From: Microcystis aeruginosa W13-11
Lineage (GTDB): Bacteria; Cyanobacteriota; Cyanobacteriia; Cyanobacteriales; Microcystaceae
Direction: 5' to 3'
NCBI GenBank assembly: GCA_009995705.1
Contig: JAADBR010000003.1
Coordinates: 1 to 62,007, forward strand
Length of the DNA: 62,007 nucleotides
In this document: positions 43,450 through 51,688 of the stretch, piece by piece
Numbering within the stretch: the first letter of the stretch is position 1
Layout: the number at the start of each line of letters is the position of its first letter
Made by a program: the position numbers and the translations under genes
Notes under the pieces: generated by a model
Told to the model about the DNA's origin: nothing
The model's input: the letters and a program-made list of their open reading frames with translations, nothing else
Database searches by the model: none

Positions 43450-44297
43450 CTGGGGAAGCGGCAGACAACTCGAAAACCGTTGTAGTAGTTGAAGCGGTCG
43501 TCGGGGTAGTCCCTGAAACGATTCGCACTGCGACAGAGCCACGGATAGTTGATCCAAGAACCGCCGCGTAGTACCCTAGTTCTTTTATTACTTAATAGTT
43601 GTATAACATTATTTTCATCAAGCAAATATCGCTCCGCGCTTTGTTCTTCATCCCAAACTTCGCTATCAGTCTGTGTTTTATCCTGATAGCTGTCGTGCCA
43701 AGGGTCTAAACACCATTCCCAAACATTTCCGTGCATATCATAGATTCCCCAAGCATTCGCGGGAAAGCTCTTAACCGGGGTTGTTTCTTCTCGATATTTG
43801 CCTTTACTGCCAGGGCCGTAGGTATAGTTACCATCATAATTAGCCAATTCCGTTGACAGGGTTTCGCCAAAATAAAACGGGGTTTTGGTTCCCGCTCGAC
43901 AGGCGTATTCCCACTGCGCTTCGGTGGGTAGCCGATAATCTTTCTGGGTCTTCCGACGTAGCCGCGCGCAGAATTCGATCGCATCTCGCCAACTAATCTG
44001 CTCCACGGGTCGCCGAGGGTCGCCTTTAAACTGGGAAGGGTCGGGATTTAGATCTTCTACTACCTTCTGCCAACCCGCGACCACCGCCCATTGCTCTTGG
44101 GTAATCGGGGTTTGTCCCATCAAAAAGCTCTCTACGCTGACGGGGTGTTGGGGTCGTTCATCCTTATCACCTTCTTCTCCCTGCGGGCATCCCATCAGAA
44201 ATTCACCGGACGGTACGAGGACGAGAGAGAGTTTTATTAGGGGTTCTTGATAAACCGTTATCTGCTGACTACGCTTACTGATAATTGTGATGGTCAC
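43443..44297 (-). CDS. FGS/C-type-lectin-fold protein, DGR variable target (VR1)
   Basis: 284 residues consisting of one formylglycine-synthase-like domain: LVLVPSGEFLMGCPQGEEGD, TPITQEQWAVVAG, YRLPTEAQWEYACRAGTKTP, NAWGIYDMHGNVWEWCLDPW, then TRVLRGGSW and the variable end finishing [12 protein letters not shown]. No signal peptide. The last 39 codons are the variable repeat VR1. The domain displays the variable residues on a lectin-like surface, the standard DGR scaffold. It lacks any partner domain, unlike the 46151 target. It is followed by the truncated avd/RT cassette. Confidence 0.9.
   Translation of the reverse strand: MTITIISKRSQQITVYQEPLIKLSLVLVPSGEFLMGCPQGEEGDKDERPQHPVSVESFLMGQTPITQEQWAVVAGWQKVVEDLNPDPSQFKGDPRRPVEQISWRDAIEFCARLRRKTQKDYRLPTEAQWEYACRAGTKTPFYFGETLSTELANYDGNYTYGPGSKGKYREETTPVKSFPANAWGIYDMHGNVWEWCLDPWHDSYQDKTQTDSEVWDEEQSAERYLLDENNVIQLLSNKRTRVLRGGSWINYPWLCRSANRFRDYPDDRFNYYNGFRVVCRFPRT
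43450..43567 (-). repeat. DGR variable repeat VR1
   Basis: 118 bases at the 3' end of the FGS gene, matching the TR at 44492-44606. Apart from one extra codon, all changes I count relative to TR (at least 12) lie at positions that are A in the coding-strand TR, for example AAC to TTC, GAC, TAC or ATC. Both ends are unchanged. Encoded variable residues sit within SWINYPWLCRSANRFRDYPD and the next ten codons. Confidence 0.9.
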
Positions 44298-44491
44298 TGC
44301 TGTCGTTCGCTGGTGAATTGAAAAGAAGAACTCTTCGGTTTCCCTACCAAGCTCTCCTTTTCGGTTGATTTTTGGATACCTCTAGGATATCGCCGGAGTC
44401 GGTCTGGACTTTCCCTACTTCACGCCCGATGGATTCCCATCCACCGGCTCTGGAATTAACTCTGGCAAATATTCACCACAGTGGGAAAGTG

Positions 44492-44606
44492 CTGGGGAAG
44501 CGGCAGACAACTCGAAAACCGTTGTTGTTGTTGCGGTTGTCGGGGTTGTTCCTGTTACGATTCGCACTGCGACAGTTCCTCGGATTGTTGTTCCAAGAAC
44601 CGCCGC
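44492..44606 (-). repeat. DGR template repeat (TR)
   Basis: 115 non-coding bases on the minus strand, 46 bases downstream of the RT stop. If translated it would be asparagine-rich ([20 protein letters not shown]), because most variable codons are AAC, the typical TR composition that lets adenine mutagenesis reach many residues without stops. It is identical to VR2 except at 15 coding-strand A positions. Its 3' end, GTTTTCGAGTTGTCTGCCGC then TTCCCCAG, is the shared invariant part where initiation of mutagenic homology is expected. Confidence 0.95.
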
Positions 44607-44652
44607 TCTATTGCCGACCCCAATGTTTTTATTATGCCGACTCAGTGGTTAT

Positions 44653-45711
44653 TTAGGATAGCCTGCCAATACTTTTTAAGATTTTTTGGCGCAATTGATG
44701 GCTATCCGCATGGCTCAGGTGAGCGAACCAAGCGGTTAATCTTCGCTCGAATTCGCTTTGGCTCAAAAGACCCGCTTCTAGCTCTCTTTGTAAACTTTGT
44801 AAACGCTGTCTTCCCCGTTGTAGGTTATCGCTACGAACTCGAATACGATCTGGCAACACTCGATATCCGACAAAATTCGCACCGTGAACAGTAGCGAAGA
44901 GTTGGCTTTTGACGGGATGAATTTTTAGCCGTAAGGTCGTAAGGTAGGCTTCTATATCCTGCCGTGCTTGTTGGAGTATCTCTTTGTCATCACTAAATAG
45001 AGCAAAGTCATCAACATAGCGCAAATATTGCTGAATTTTCAATTTTTCTTTGACAAAATGGTCAAATCCGTCTAAAAATACATTAGAAAAAAATTGACTG
45101 GTTAGATTACCGATAGGAAGTCCTCGACGACGTTGGAGCGGGGTTAGCAGGTCATCACCTGGATAGTAGTTAGATACGGGATCTTGGGGATTGCTACTAT
45201 CAATAATTAGATCGATTAGGGCTAGGGTGCGGGGACATTTGAGTTTACGATCTAAGGTACTTTTTAGGATTTCATGGTCGATGCTGGGGAAATATTGACA
45301 GATATCGCATTGTAGAATATAGCGATTATGGCGAGCAAAGTGAATAAAGCGTTTTAAGGCGCGATGTGTCCCGAATCCAGTTCGATTGGCATAACTATCA
45401 AAGATAAAAGTACGCTCGATCGCAGGTACAATTATCCGACAGAGAGCGTGGTGGACAATGCGATCTCGATAGGGGGCCGCCGAAATTAGGCGTGGTTTGG
45501 GGTCTGTTATACGGAAACTGCGGTACTGACCAGGATGATAGGTCTGTTCGATTAGCTCATCTTGCAACTTGATTAAATTTTGCTCCCGTTCCGCGTTAAA
45601 GGCGAGGACATTAGGGCGATAGCGTTTACCTTGCTGCGCGAGCCTAGCGGCCGCTAGGAGGTTTTCAAATTCGATAATTTTTTCCCATGTATTGCCAATT
45701 CTAACGACCAT
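44653..45711 (-). CDS. DGR reverse transcriptase
   Basis: 352 residues. RT motifs in order: [35 protein letters not shown] (first catalytic aspartate), [20 protein letters not shown] (the I-G-x-x-x-S-Q form that separates DGR and retron RTs from group II intron RTs), [12 protein letters not shown] (catalytic YVDD), [13 protein letters not shown] and the thumb region. No maturase or endonuclease domain. It would copy TR RNA with errors at adenines. Its start overlaps the Avd-like gene by 11 bases; TR lies just after its stop. Confidence 0.95.
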   Translation of the reverse strand: MVVRIGNTWEKIIEFENLLAAARLAQQGKRYRPNVLAFNAEREQNLIKLQDELIEQTYHPGQYRSFRITDPKPRLISAAPYRDRIVHHALCRIIVPAIERTFIFDSYANRTGFGTHRALKRFIHFARHNRYILQCDICQYFPSIDHEILKSTLDRKLKCPRTLALIDLIIDSSNPQDPVSNYYPGDDLLTPLQRRRGLPIGNLTSQFFSNVFLDGFDHFVKEKLKIQQYLRYVDDFALFSDDKEILQQARQDIEAYLTTLRLKIHPVKSQLFATVHGANFVGYRVLPDRIRVRSDNLQRGRQRLQSLQRELEAGLLSQSEFERRLTAWFAHLSHADSHQLRQKILKSIGRLS

Positions 45712-46087
45712 TTTTTGTTCCGGTTAGGTTAACTGGTGGGATTTTCGTTTGGGATTTTAGCCAGCCCCCTAGTTCATTACCGATTTCGACTAAATATCGA
45801 CTCAGATTTTCGTAACGTTTATCGGACATAATATCAAGGTCAACCATTAACCGTATTTGGTAGTAGAGAACCGACAATTTAGGGTTGAGAGAACGCAAAA
45901 TTTCCTCTTTCTCTTGACTATACTTGGCTTCTATCAATCCTTCTAGTAATTGATAGAGATTATTGGCTATCCTTTCCCCTAGGGTAAAGCGATAATTGCG
46001 GGGAAGACGACTCAATATCGGGTTTAACCAGAGGATGAGGTCATAGGTTTTTTGAATAACTGACAATTCTTTTTCGTCATGGTTCAT
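45701..46087 (-). CDS. avd: Avd-like accessory protein of the DGR
   Basis: 128 residues, helical: [80 protein letters not shown] and a basic tail. This is the four-helix bundle (S23/Avd superfamily) that forms a pentameric, basic barrel binding RT and TR RNA and is needed for mutagenic cDNA synthesis. It sits between the VR2 target and RT, as avd genes usually do. A truncated paralogue is at 42957. Confidence 0.9.
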   Translation of the reverse strand: MNHDEKELSVIQKTYDLILWLNPILSRLPRNYRFTLGERIANNLYQLLEGLIEAKYSQEKEEILRSLNPKLSVLYYQIRLMVDLDIMSDKRYENLSRYLVEIGNELGGWLKSQTKIPPVNLTGTKNGR

Positions 46088-46104
46088 GTGTACTAATTAG
46101 TCCC

Positions 46105-46157
46105 AAAAAAATCGCCGGAAAAGGGAAAAAGAGAAAAGAATAAAGGGAAATCAAGTC
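46105..46157 (-). repeat. 53-bp block following VR2
   Basis: Identical to 43397-43449 and placed the same way: just after the invariant end of VR2, covering the last two codons and stop of the vWA-FGS gene and the intergenic bases before avd. Rich in purines on the plus strand. Confidence 0.85.
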
Positions 46158-49000
46158 CTGGGGAAGCGGCAGACAACTCGAAAACCGTTGCTGTTGAGGC
46201 GGTTGTCGGGGAAGACCCTGCCACGAGCCGCACTGCGACAGTACCACGGATTGCTGTACCAAGAACCGCCGCGTAGTACCCTTGTATTTTTATCACTTAA
46301 TAACTGCATAGTTATATTTTTATCTAGTAGATCAATCGGGTTATTGTCGAGCGCAAAGCGATCGCTACCCGATATCGCCCTCTCTTCAGCATCCCACAGA
46401 TCCATACACCATTCCCAGACGTTACCGTGCATATCCTGTAAACCAAAGGCGTTGGGGGGATAGTTACCGACAGGGGTTGTTTGCCCGGGGCTTGCCGTTT
46501 TTGCTTCGTCGGCGTAGGTTTGCTGTGAGTCGTAATTGGCTAGTTTTGCGGTTAGGGTCTCGCCGTAGTGGAAAGGGGGATATGATCCCCCCTGACCCCC
46601 CTTGTTAAGGGCTTCTGTATTGGCGTGACAGGCGTATTCCCATTGGGCTTCAGAGGGTAGGGCGTAGGGGAATTTGGTTAGCTTGGCTAGTCGTCCACAG
46701 TATTCGATCGCATCGAACCAACTCACTTTTTCTACAGGCCGTAACCAATGACTCGTGTTTCCATAGTCGTCTTTAAATCGTGATGGGATTAGGTCTAGAT
46801 TATTTTTTATTTTTAAGTCTTTACGGCTGGCGATCGCCCACCATTGAGCTTGGGTGATGGGGGTTTGTGCCATAAAAAAGGGTTTTATATAGATAGTCTT
46901 ACCGTCTTTGAGCAGAGTTCCGCCGGGGATGAGGAGCATTCTAATCTCGGTTAGCCCCGCGGGGGGTTGATCCTTCCTTTTGTTAAAGGGAATATCTTCT
47001 TCGTAATATTTAGCGGTGACGGGTTGACGTTTAATGATATTTCCTTGTCGATCAACAAATACAGTTTCCCCGTCCCATGGGGGTAAGTCTGTTTGTTCCG
47101 CTCGCTTATTATAGATAAAGAGTATCTGAGCTTCTAGCTCTTTAATGCCCGATTCGATCGCTAGTTCGTAGAGGTCGCCGTCTTCTAGGTTCAAGCTGGC
47201 GCACTGTTCCCGCAGGGCGATGAACTCGGTTTCGGCTTCACCTTCGAGGATGGTGAGCCTGCCGACTTCGATCATGGTGGTTTCTGGGGTGAATTGGGTG
47301 AGAAAGTCTTCTTCTCTAGCTGTTTGAGTCGCTTTTGGCTGACCTTGCTCTAATTGCTGTGCGATCGCCAGATATTTTCCCCCCAAATTCCTTAAAATAC
47401 TGGCCGCCACTTCGGCAAAAGGACTAATGATGTCTTGTATATCTGTACCTACTTCTGTTGGAGGCTTTTTCAATTCAGCGAGGAAGTCTCGCAATTCTAG
47501 GTTCAATTGTTTGGCAATATATTTGGAGACGCGATCAAATACATCTACTGTAGTAGAGCGAGTAGAACTGCATTGTAAAATTTTTCTTACTTCCGGGTTG
47601 ATAAAATCGTAGAGTACCAGATCTGGGTCAGTTTCCTTAATCCCTAACGAACGAACGCGAAGAATACCGCCTAAAAATACTTCTGCGATTTGGACTTGAC
47701 CAGCGGACGGTAACATTTCCTTACGGATCAATCGAACTACTGGCAGAAAAATTGTCGGTGCCGCCGCTAACAATTCTGCTAATTCTTGAGCTAGAAGCGA
47801 AGCATTATTGCGAAATCGTCTAACTATTTCTTCTGGAGTTAAATTTAGCTCGGCCTCGGGTTCTAATTCTTCTTTGGTATCGGGAGTCAGTACAAATCCT
47901 GCTACTTTGGTGTCACCGCGCCCCACGACTACACCGCTCCATCGTGCGACACTGAGAGGTTCCAAAGTAAAAACAGGAATTTGTAGGCGATTCTGTTCAC
48001 GAAAGACGTTTTCCCAGAGCAGCACGTCTCTAATTTTTAATCGGCTATTAGTTAAACCGGGTTCATCACTAACTAAAGTTACTTTCGCTCCCAATCCTAA
48101 GCCAGTTTTCAGCCAAAGCCATTCTGGAAGCATCTGCAATATAGCTAATGGACTCGATTGACTCCACAATTTTAAAAGCGGAAACATCTTGCCATCTTGC
48201 CAATAGGATGCCACGCAATCACTAACTACTACAATGAGGCGGCGACCATTAGGATTGAGTAATTCTTTAGGATGATAAACCCTAGAATTAGTCTTGCTTA
48301 ATCCTTCATAGAGAACTAGATTATTTTCCTTGGAAGCTAATTGCCAGACCCGCACATCACGAAAGATACCATAATGTTGCAGTACGGTTTTTAGATCTGC
48401 TAACGTTTGATGCCAAATATCCATCGAGGAACTGCGATCAAATACCAATGCTAGTTCTAACCAAGGTTCTAAGGCTGGTTTAAAAACAGGAACCAAGATT
48501 TTTCCGTCAGTCGCGGCAAAACTTTCGACTGTTCGTACTTCATCCAAAATACTCGGGCGATCCAGTGTAGGTACGCGCCGCAATAATGTTTTTAAGGCTT
48601 TTGCCAAAGATAAGGAACTACCGAGATCTGATGGATTATCAACTGGAAAAGTTAAAGAACCACCGCCACCGCCACTGGATGAGTCTTCGCTTTGCTGTCG
48701 TGGGAATAACTGTCCCCCAGACTTTTTATTTTGTGACTGATTGTTATTTTGTGACTGATTGTTATTTTGTGGCTGATTGTTATTTTGTGGCTGATTGTTA
48801 TTTTGTGGCTGATTTTTATTTGGCTCCTCTTGGTTAATTTCTGCTTTACTTTCAGTAGATTCTACAATCTGAGGCGAATGGAGCAATAACCAGCACAAAT
48901 CAGCTAATTCGTAGCTAGTCATTTCTAGCTCTGACTGATTGAGAGTCTTAAGTAACCGCTCGAAGCGGTCTGGCTTCTCCAGTATAAAAGCATCGCTCAT
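46151..49000 (-). CDS. vWA protein with C-terminal FGS domain, DGR target (VR2)
   Basis: 949 residues. An N-terminal helical part with a Q/N-repeat linker (about 57-92) and a glycine/serine run leads to a SAV_2336-type vWA domain: LVFDRSSSMDIWHQT is the MIDAS motif (DxSxS), with RRLIVVVSDCVASYW later. A helical region (about 400-640) follows, then an FGS domain from about 670 (MLLIPGGTLLKDGKTI, ALPSEAQWEYACHANT, LQDMHGNVWEWCMDLW, TRVLRGGSW), whose last 38 codons are VR2. It is the vWA component of a vWA-MoxR-VMAP system; the variable FGS end is probably the recognition part. ATG at 49000 shares one base with the MoxR stop codon. Confidence 0.93.
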   Translation of the reverse strand: MSDAFILEKPDRFERLLKTLNQSELEMTSYELADLCWLLLHSPQIVESTESKAEINQEEPNKNQPQNNNQPQNNNQPQNNNQSQNNNQSQNKKSGGQLFPRQQSEDSSSGGGGGSLTFPVDNPSDLGSSLSLAKALKTLLRRVPTLDRPSILDEVRTVESFAATDGKILVPVFKPALEPWLELALVFDRSSSMDIWHQTLADLKTVLQHYGIFRDVRVWQLASKENNLVLYEGLSKTNSRVYHPKELLNPNGRRLIVVVSDCVASYWQDGKMFPLLKLWSQSSPLAILQMLPEWLWLKTGLGLGAKVTLVSDEPGLTNSRLKIRDVLLWENVFREQNRLQIPVFTLEPLSVARWSGVVVGRGDTKVAGFVLTPDTKEELEPEAELNLTPEEIVRRFRNNASLLAQELAELLAAAPTIFLPVVRLIRKEMLPSAGQVQIAEVFLGGILRVRSLGIKETDPDLVLYDFINPEVRKILQCSSTRSTTVDVFDRVSKYIAKQLNLELRDFLAELKKPPTEVGTDIQDIISPFAEVAASILRNLGGKYLAIAQQLEQGQPKATQTAREEDFLTQFTPETTMIEVGRLTILEGEAETEFIALREQCASLNLEDGDLYELAIESGIKELEAQILFIYNKRAEQTDLPPWDGETVFVDRQGNIIKRQPVTAKYYEEDIPFNKRKDQPPAGLTEIRMLLIPGGTLLKDGKTIYIKPFFMAQTPITQAQWWAIASRKDLKIKNNLDLIPSRFKDDYGNTSHWLRPVEKVSWFDAIEYCGRLAKLTKFPYALPSEAQWEYACHANTEALNKGGQGGSYPPFHYGETLTAKLANYDSQQTYADEAKTASPGQTTPVGNYPPNAFGLQDMHGNVWEWCMDLWDAEERAISGSDRFALDNNPIDLLDKNITMQLLSDKNTRVLRGGSWYSNPWYCRSAARGRVFPDNRLNSNGFRVVCRFPRT
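46158..46272 (-). repeat. DGR variable repeat VR2
   Basis: 115 bases, same length as TR and collinear with it. I count 15 differences, all at coding-strand A of TR (to T, G or C), none elsewhere. Encoded end: SWYSNPWYCRSAARGRVFPD and NRLNSNGF. The invariant first and last parts match TR exactly. This is direct sequence evidence of DGR activity on this gene. Confidence 0.95.
48722..48825 (-). repeat. 18-bp tandem repeat coding for QNNNQP/QNNNQS
   Basis: Five to six units of 18 bases (TTATTTTGTGGCTGATTG on the plus strand; two units have ACTGATTG). The period keeps the reading frame, so unit number can vary without breaking the vWA protein. It codes for a flexible linker between the N-terminal helical part and the vWA domain. 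Confidence 0.85.
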
Positions 49001-50076
49001 CACAATCCCTCGGTATCATTCAAGCTCTTAAACAGTAGCTCTTTCAAAGATTCGCAGTCGAGAGTAGATTCTGCACCACCAGTCAACATATATACAACGT
49101 TGAGGAGTTGATCCGTTGCCAATTTTTCTTTACCCAGAAAATCTGTAATTAATTGACTAATGCGATCGCTAGACTTATTAAAATATTCATCACCCATGTG
49201 AGATTTGACTATGGATTTCAGATTATTAATGCCCGGATTAGGCATTTTGATTCTGATACAACGTCTTTTGAAGGCTGGAGGAAAATCCCTTTCCCCGTTA
49301 CTGGTCATCACTACGATGGGGAAAGCATGGCATCCCACTATTCCGCTATTTAGCTTGACGGGATCAAGATTTTTATCCCAAGTAAAAACTGAAACTGGTT
49401 TATCGGGGTTTTTCTTTGTCCAACGTTTTAATTCGGGAATTTCATATTCGCCTTCTTCAAACAGATTGAGCAAGTCATTGGGTAAATTGATATCGCTTTT
49501 GTCTATCTCGTCTATTAAAAGCACTCTGGGTAAAGCTGAAGGAAGAAATGCCGTACCCAAAGCTCCTAAAGTGATATAAGAGCCAATATCTTGTTTGCCC
49601 TCGGAATCTGGTTCTTGTAAACGGGCGATCGCATCATAACGATACAAACCATCCTGAAGGGTCGTTCGAGCCGTAATCGACCATTTTAAAACCGGACCCA
49701 ATCTCAGTTGGTATGCTAAGGCATAGGCAAGGGAGGTTTTTCCCGAACCGGGACGACCTGTCACTAACAGGGGACGACGCAAGCATAAGGCCGCATTTAC
49801 CCCGGCGATGACTAGATCGATCGCTTTTTGAAGTTCAGTATTTTTAGAATCTGCTTCATTATCGGATATTTCTGACAAACGGAATTTTTCACCGCGATCG
49901 CGATCATTTTTTTCACTCTCGACAGGTTCCAATAATTCCGTATCTTTAGGGAGATTAGGTCTATTGAATTTTCTCCAAGGAGGTGGAGGGGGAAGATTGA
50001 GAGTTTCAGATGCTGGTAGCTGTTCCCCTCGACCATTAAAAGGATGCCAGTGAACTGATTTAGTTTCTTCTGCCAT
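49000..50076 (-). CDS. MoxR-type AAA+ ATPase of the conflict operon
   Basis: 358 residues. A disordered proline-rich N-terminus (about 1-70), then Walker A LLVTGRPGSGKTSLAYALAY, Walker B RVLLIDEIDKSDINLPNDLL, an arginine-finger region PPAFKRRCIRIKMPNP and a C-terminal helical lid. The length and the IDKSDI variant differ from the housekeeping MoxR at 22072. In ternary systems the ATPase is thought to remodel the vWA partner. It is five bases after the VMAP gene, and its stop shares a base with the next start. Confidence 0.9.
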   Translation of the reverse strand: MAEETKSVHWHPFNGRGEQLPASETLNLPPPPPWRKFNRPNLPKDTELLEPVESEKNDRDRGEKFRLSEISDNEADSKNTELQKAIDLVIAGVNAALCLRRPLLVTGRPGSGKTSLAYALAYQLRLGPVLKWSITARTTLQDGLYRYDAIARLQEPDSEGKQDIGSYITLGALGTAFLPSALPRVLLIDEIDKSDINLPNDLLNLFEEGEYEIPELKRWTKKNPDKPVSVFTWDKNLDPVKLNSGIVGCHAFPIVVMTSNGERDFPPAFKRRCIRIKMPNPGINNLKSIVKSHMGDEYFNKSSDRISQLITDFLGKEKLATDQLLNVVYMLTGGAESTLDCESLKELLFKSLNDTEGL

Positions 50077-50081
50077 TTTAT

Positions 50082-51686
50082 CTAGTTTCCTCCTATTATT
50101 TGTAAAGGCTTTTCGTCGGGTAAGATTTCTGGATCTTCTAACAACATACCGAAATAATAGCCTGGATACTGTTTACGCTCTGTTTCAGTTCTAGCCCCCC
50201 ATACAACACTTCTTAGCTCCCAAGTTTTTTCAAGTAAACCACGACATCGATCGGATAAATTATCCCAATTCAGGCACTCTGTAAATTTCTGTTCAAATTC
50301 TACCCCTGAGGGAATACTATCCCAATTCCAAACGGCTATGGGAATACCACTATCAAAAATAGACTCAAAAAAACCCATGCGCTCAGATCTATCGATGGAG
50401 AGAGAATCTTTTAATCTAATCCCCCATAGAATTGAGCAATTTTTCATAAAAAGCTCCAATTCTTTCCAATTAGAGATTTGAGTATCTCCAAGAATCTCAA
50501 TTATGTTAGAGGCTGGAGTATTATTTATATCATTAGCTAGAATATTCTTGGATATTTCACGACAATCACCATTCAAAAAAGTATGGATTCTTTCCCATCC
50601 TTTTTTGAGTGATCCAATGCGGCTATTTTTTCGTATGCGTTCTCTACTTCGTAAAAATAATCGGTAATTTCTTACCAATGATATAGTCGCTTCTTCTTCA
50701 CAAATCATTGCCCAATTATCTAGACTAGAATGTAAATCGGAAAGTGGAATGAATACTTCTATTCTCAACTGATCAATTGCTTGACCCCGAAATTGAGGAT
50801 CAGTTTCAAGATAATCAATGTATGATTTTATCGCTGTTGGAATATTTTCAAATTTAGGGCAATCAATACCATTTTTATTTTTAGATAATGAGATTTCAAA
50901 TAGTTTACCCTGAATTTTAAACTGTCCTTGAACATTCCATTTGTCTTGATTCTGTCCATCGCCTAGTCTCTCAATTATGATTAATAATATCGGTGGCAAG
51001 CAAGAACTATTTTCATTTTCAGTTTTTTCCAATTTATGATTAGCTTTATCTAGCCATGATTTTATATGTCCATTATCATCTTTTAGTGATTGAGCTAATT
51101 TGATTATTGATAATGTAGGTTCGTATCGATCAAGAAATAGTTGTTTTAATAACTCATAATTATTGGTAAAACACAAACTTTTGATATAAGAAGGATCTTC
51201 GTAATTTTTATTGATTTCTTTAATCTCAGAACAGGCTTTCCAAATATTTTTCCAATCAATTGTGTTGAGAATTGATTGTAGGTCTGTCCACAAACTTTCA
51301 AATGTCTCGTCGCAATCATTATTTTGTAATTTAACATCAAAAAGAGCAATCTCCTCTTTAGAGTTATTTCTTGCTTCAAGTTGTTGTCTGGCAAGACCTC
51401 TAACAACTTGAATTAAAGTCTTAAAATAACCATTATTTTGTTCGTAATAATCAATCGCCACGATTAACTCATCAAATCGATCTGGATATCCGCTGAATGC
51501 TTTGAGAATACTCAATACTGAAGCACGAACAGTATTTCGTTCTTCTACTTGTTTGCCAATATCAGGGAAAAAACCAATTACATCTTTTCTCATTTGAGTA
51601 TCTCGGATAGAAGGGCAATTCTCTAAGGCTTCGATTAACTCATTAAATCCTAGATCGTTAGGTTTTATCGGTACTCTCAACAACAT
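50082..51686 (-). CDS. VMAP-type protein with N-terminal effector-associated domain
   Basis: 534 residues. Residues about 10-95 (LIEALENCPSIRDTQMRKDV, then VRASVLSILKAFSGYPDRFD) match the C-terminal part of the caspase-like neighbour (LFLQCQSIRDSQSRKDIILN, then VVLSAIRTSRSYSGGLAELL), so both carry an EAD2-like effector-associated domain. The middle is variable; the last 200 residues, with SGIPIAVWNWDSIPSGVEFE and LRSVVWGARTETER, resemble the VMAP-C domain. It would link the caspase effector by EAD-EAD contact to the MoxR-vWA pair. Domain naming is by recollection of family features. Confidence 0.8.
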   Translation of the reverse strand: MLLRVPIKPNDLGFNELIEALENCPSIRDTQMRKDVIGFFPDIGKQVEERNTVRASVLSILKAFSGYPDRFDELIVAIDYYEQNNGYFKTLIQVVRGLARQQLEARNNSKEEIALFDVKLQNNDCDETFESLWTDLQSILNTIDWKNIWKACSEIKEINKNYEDPSYIKSLCFTNNYELLKQLFLDRYEPTLSIIKLAQSLKDDNGHIKSWLDKANHKLEKTENENSSCLPPILLIIIERLGDGQNQDKWNVQGQFKIQGKLFEISLSKNKNGIDCPKFENIPTAIKSYIDYLETDPQFRGQAIDQLRIEVFIPLSDLHSSLDNWAMICEEEATISLVRNYRLFLRSRERIRKNSRIGSLKKGWERIHTFLNGDCREISKNILANDINNTPASNIIEILGDTQISNWKELELFMKNCSILWGIRLKDSLSIDRSERMGFFESIFDSGIPIAVWNWDSIPSGVEFEQKFTECLNWDNLSDRCRGLLEKTWELRSVVWGARTETERKQYPGYYFGMLLEDPEILPDEKPLQIIGGN

Positions 51687-51688
51687 TG

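Noticed and set aside
44372..44894. Plus-strand open frames across the TR and the RT gene end
   Set aside because: They are read through the TR and the reverse strand of the RT gene, are rich in cysteine/serine runs without family likeness, and are explained by the minus-strand features.
42337..45711. Group II intron or retron
   Set aside because: The RT has the IGxxxSQ form, no maturase or endonuclease domain, and is linked to Avd, TR and VR sequences, which fit a DGR.
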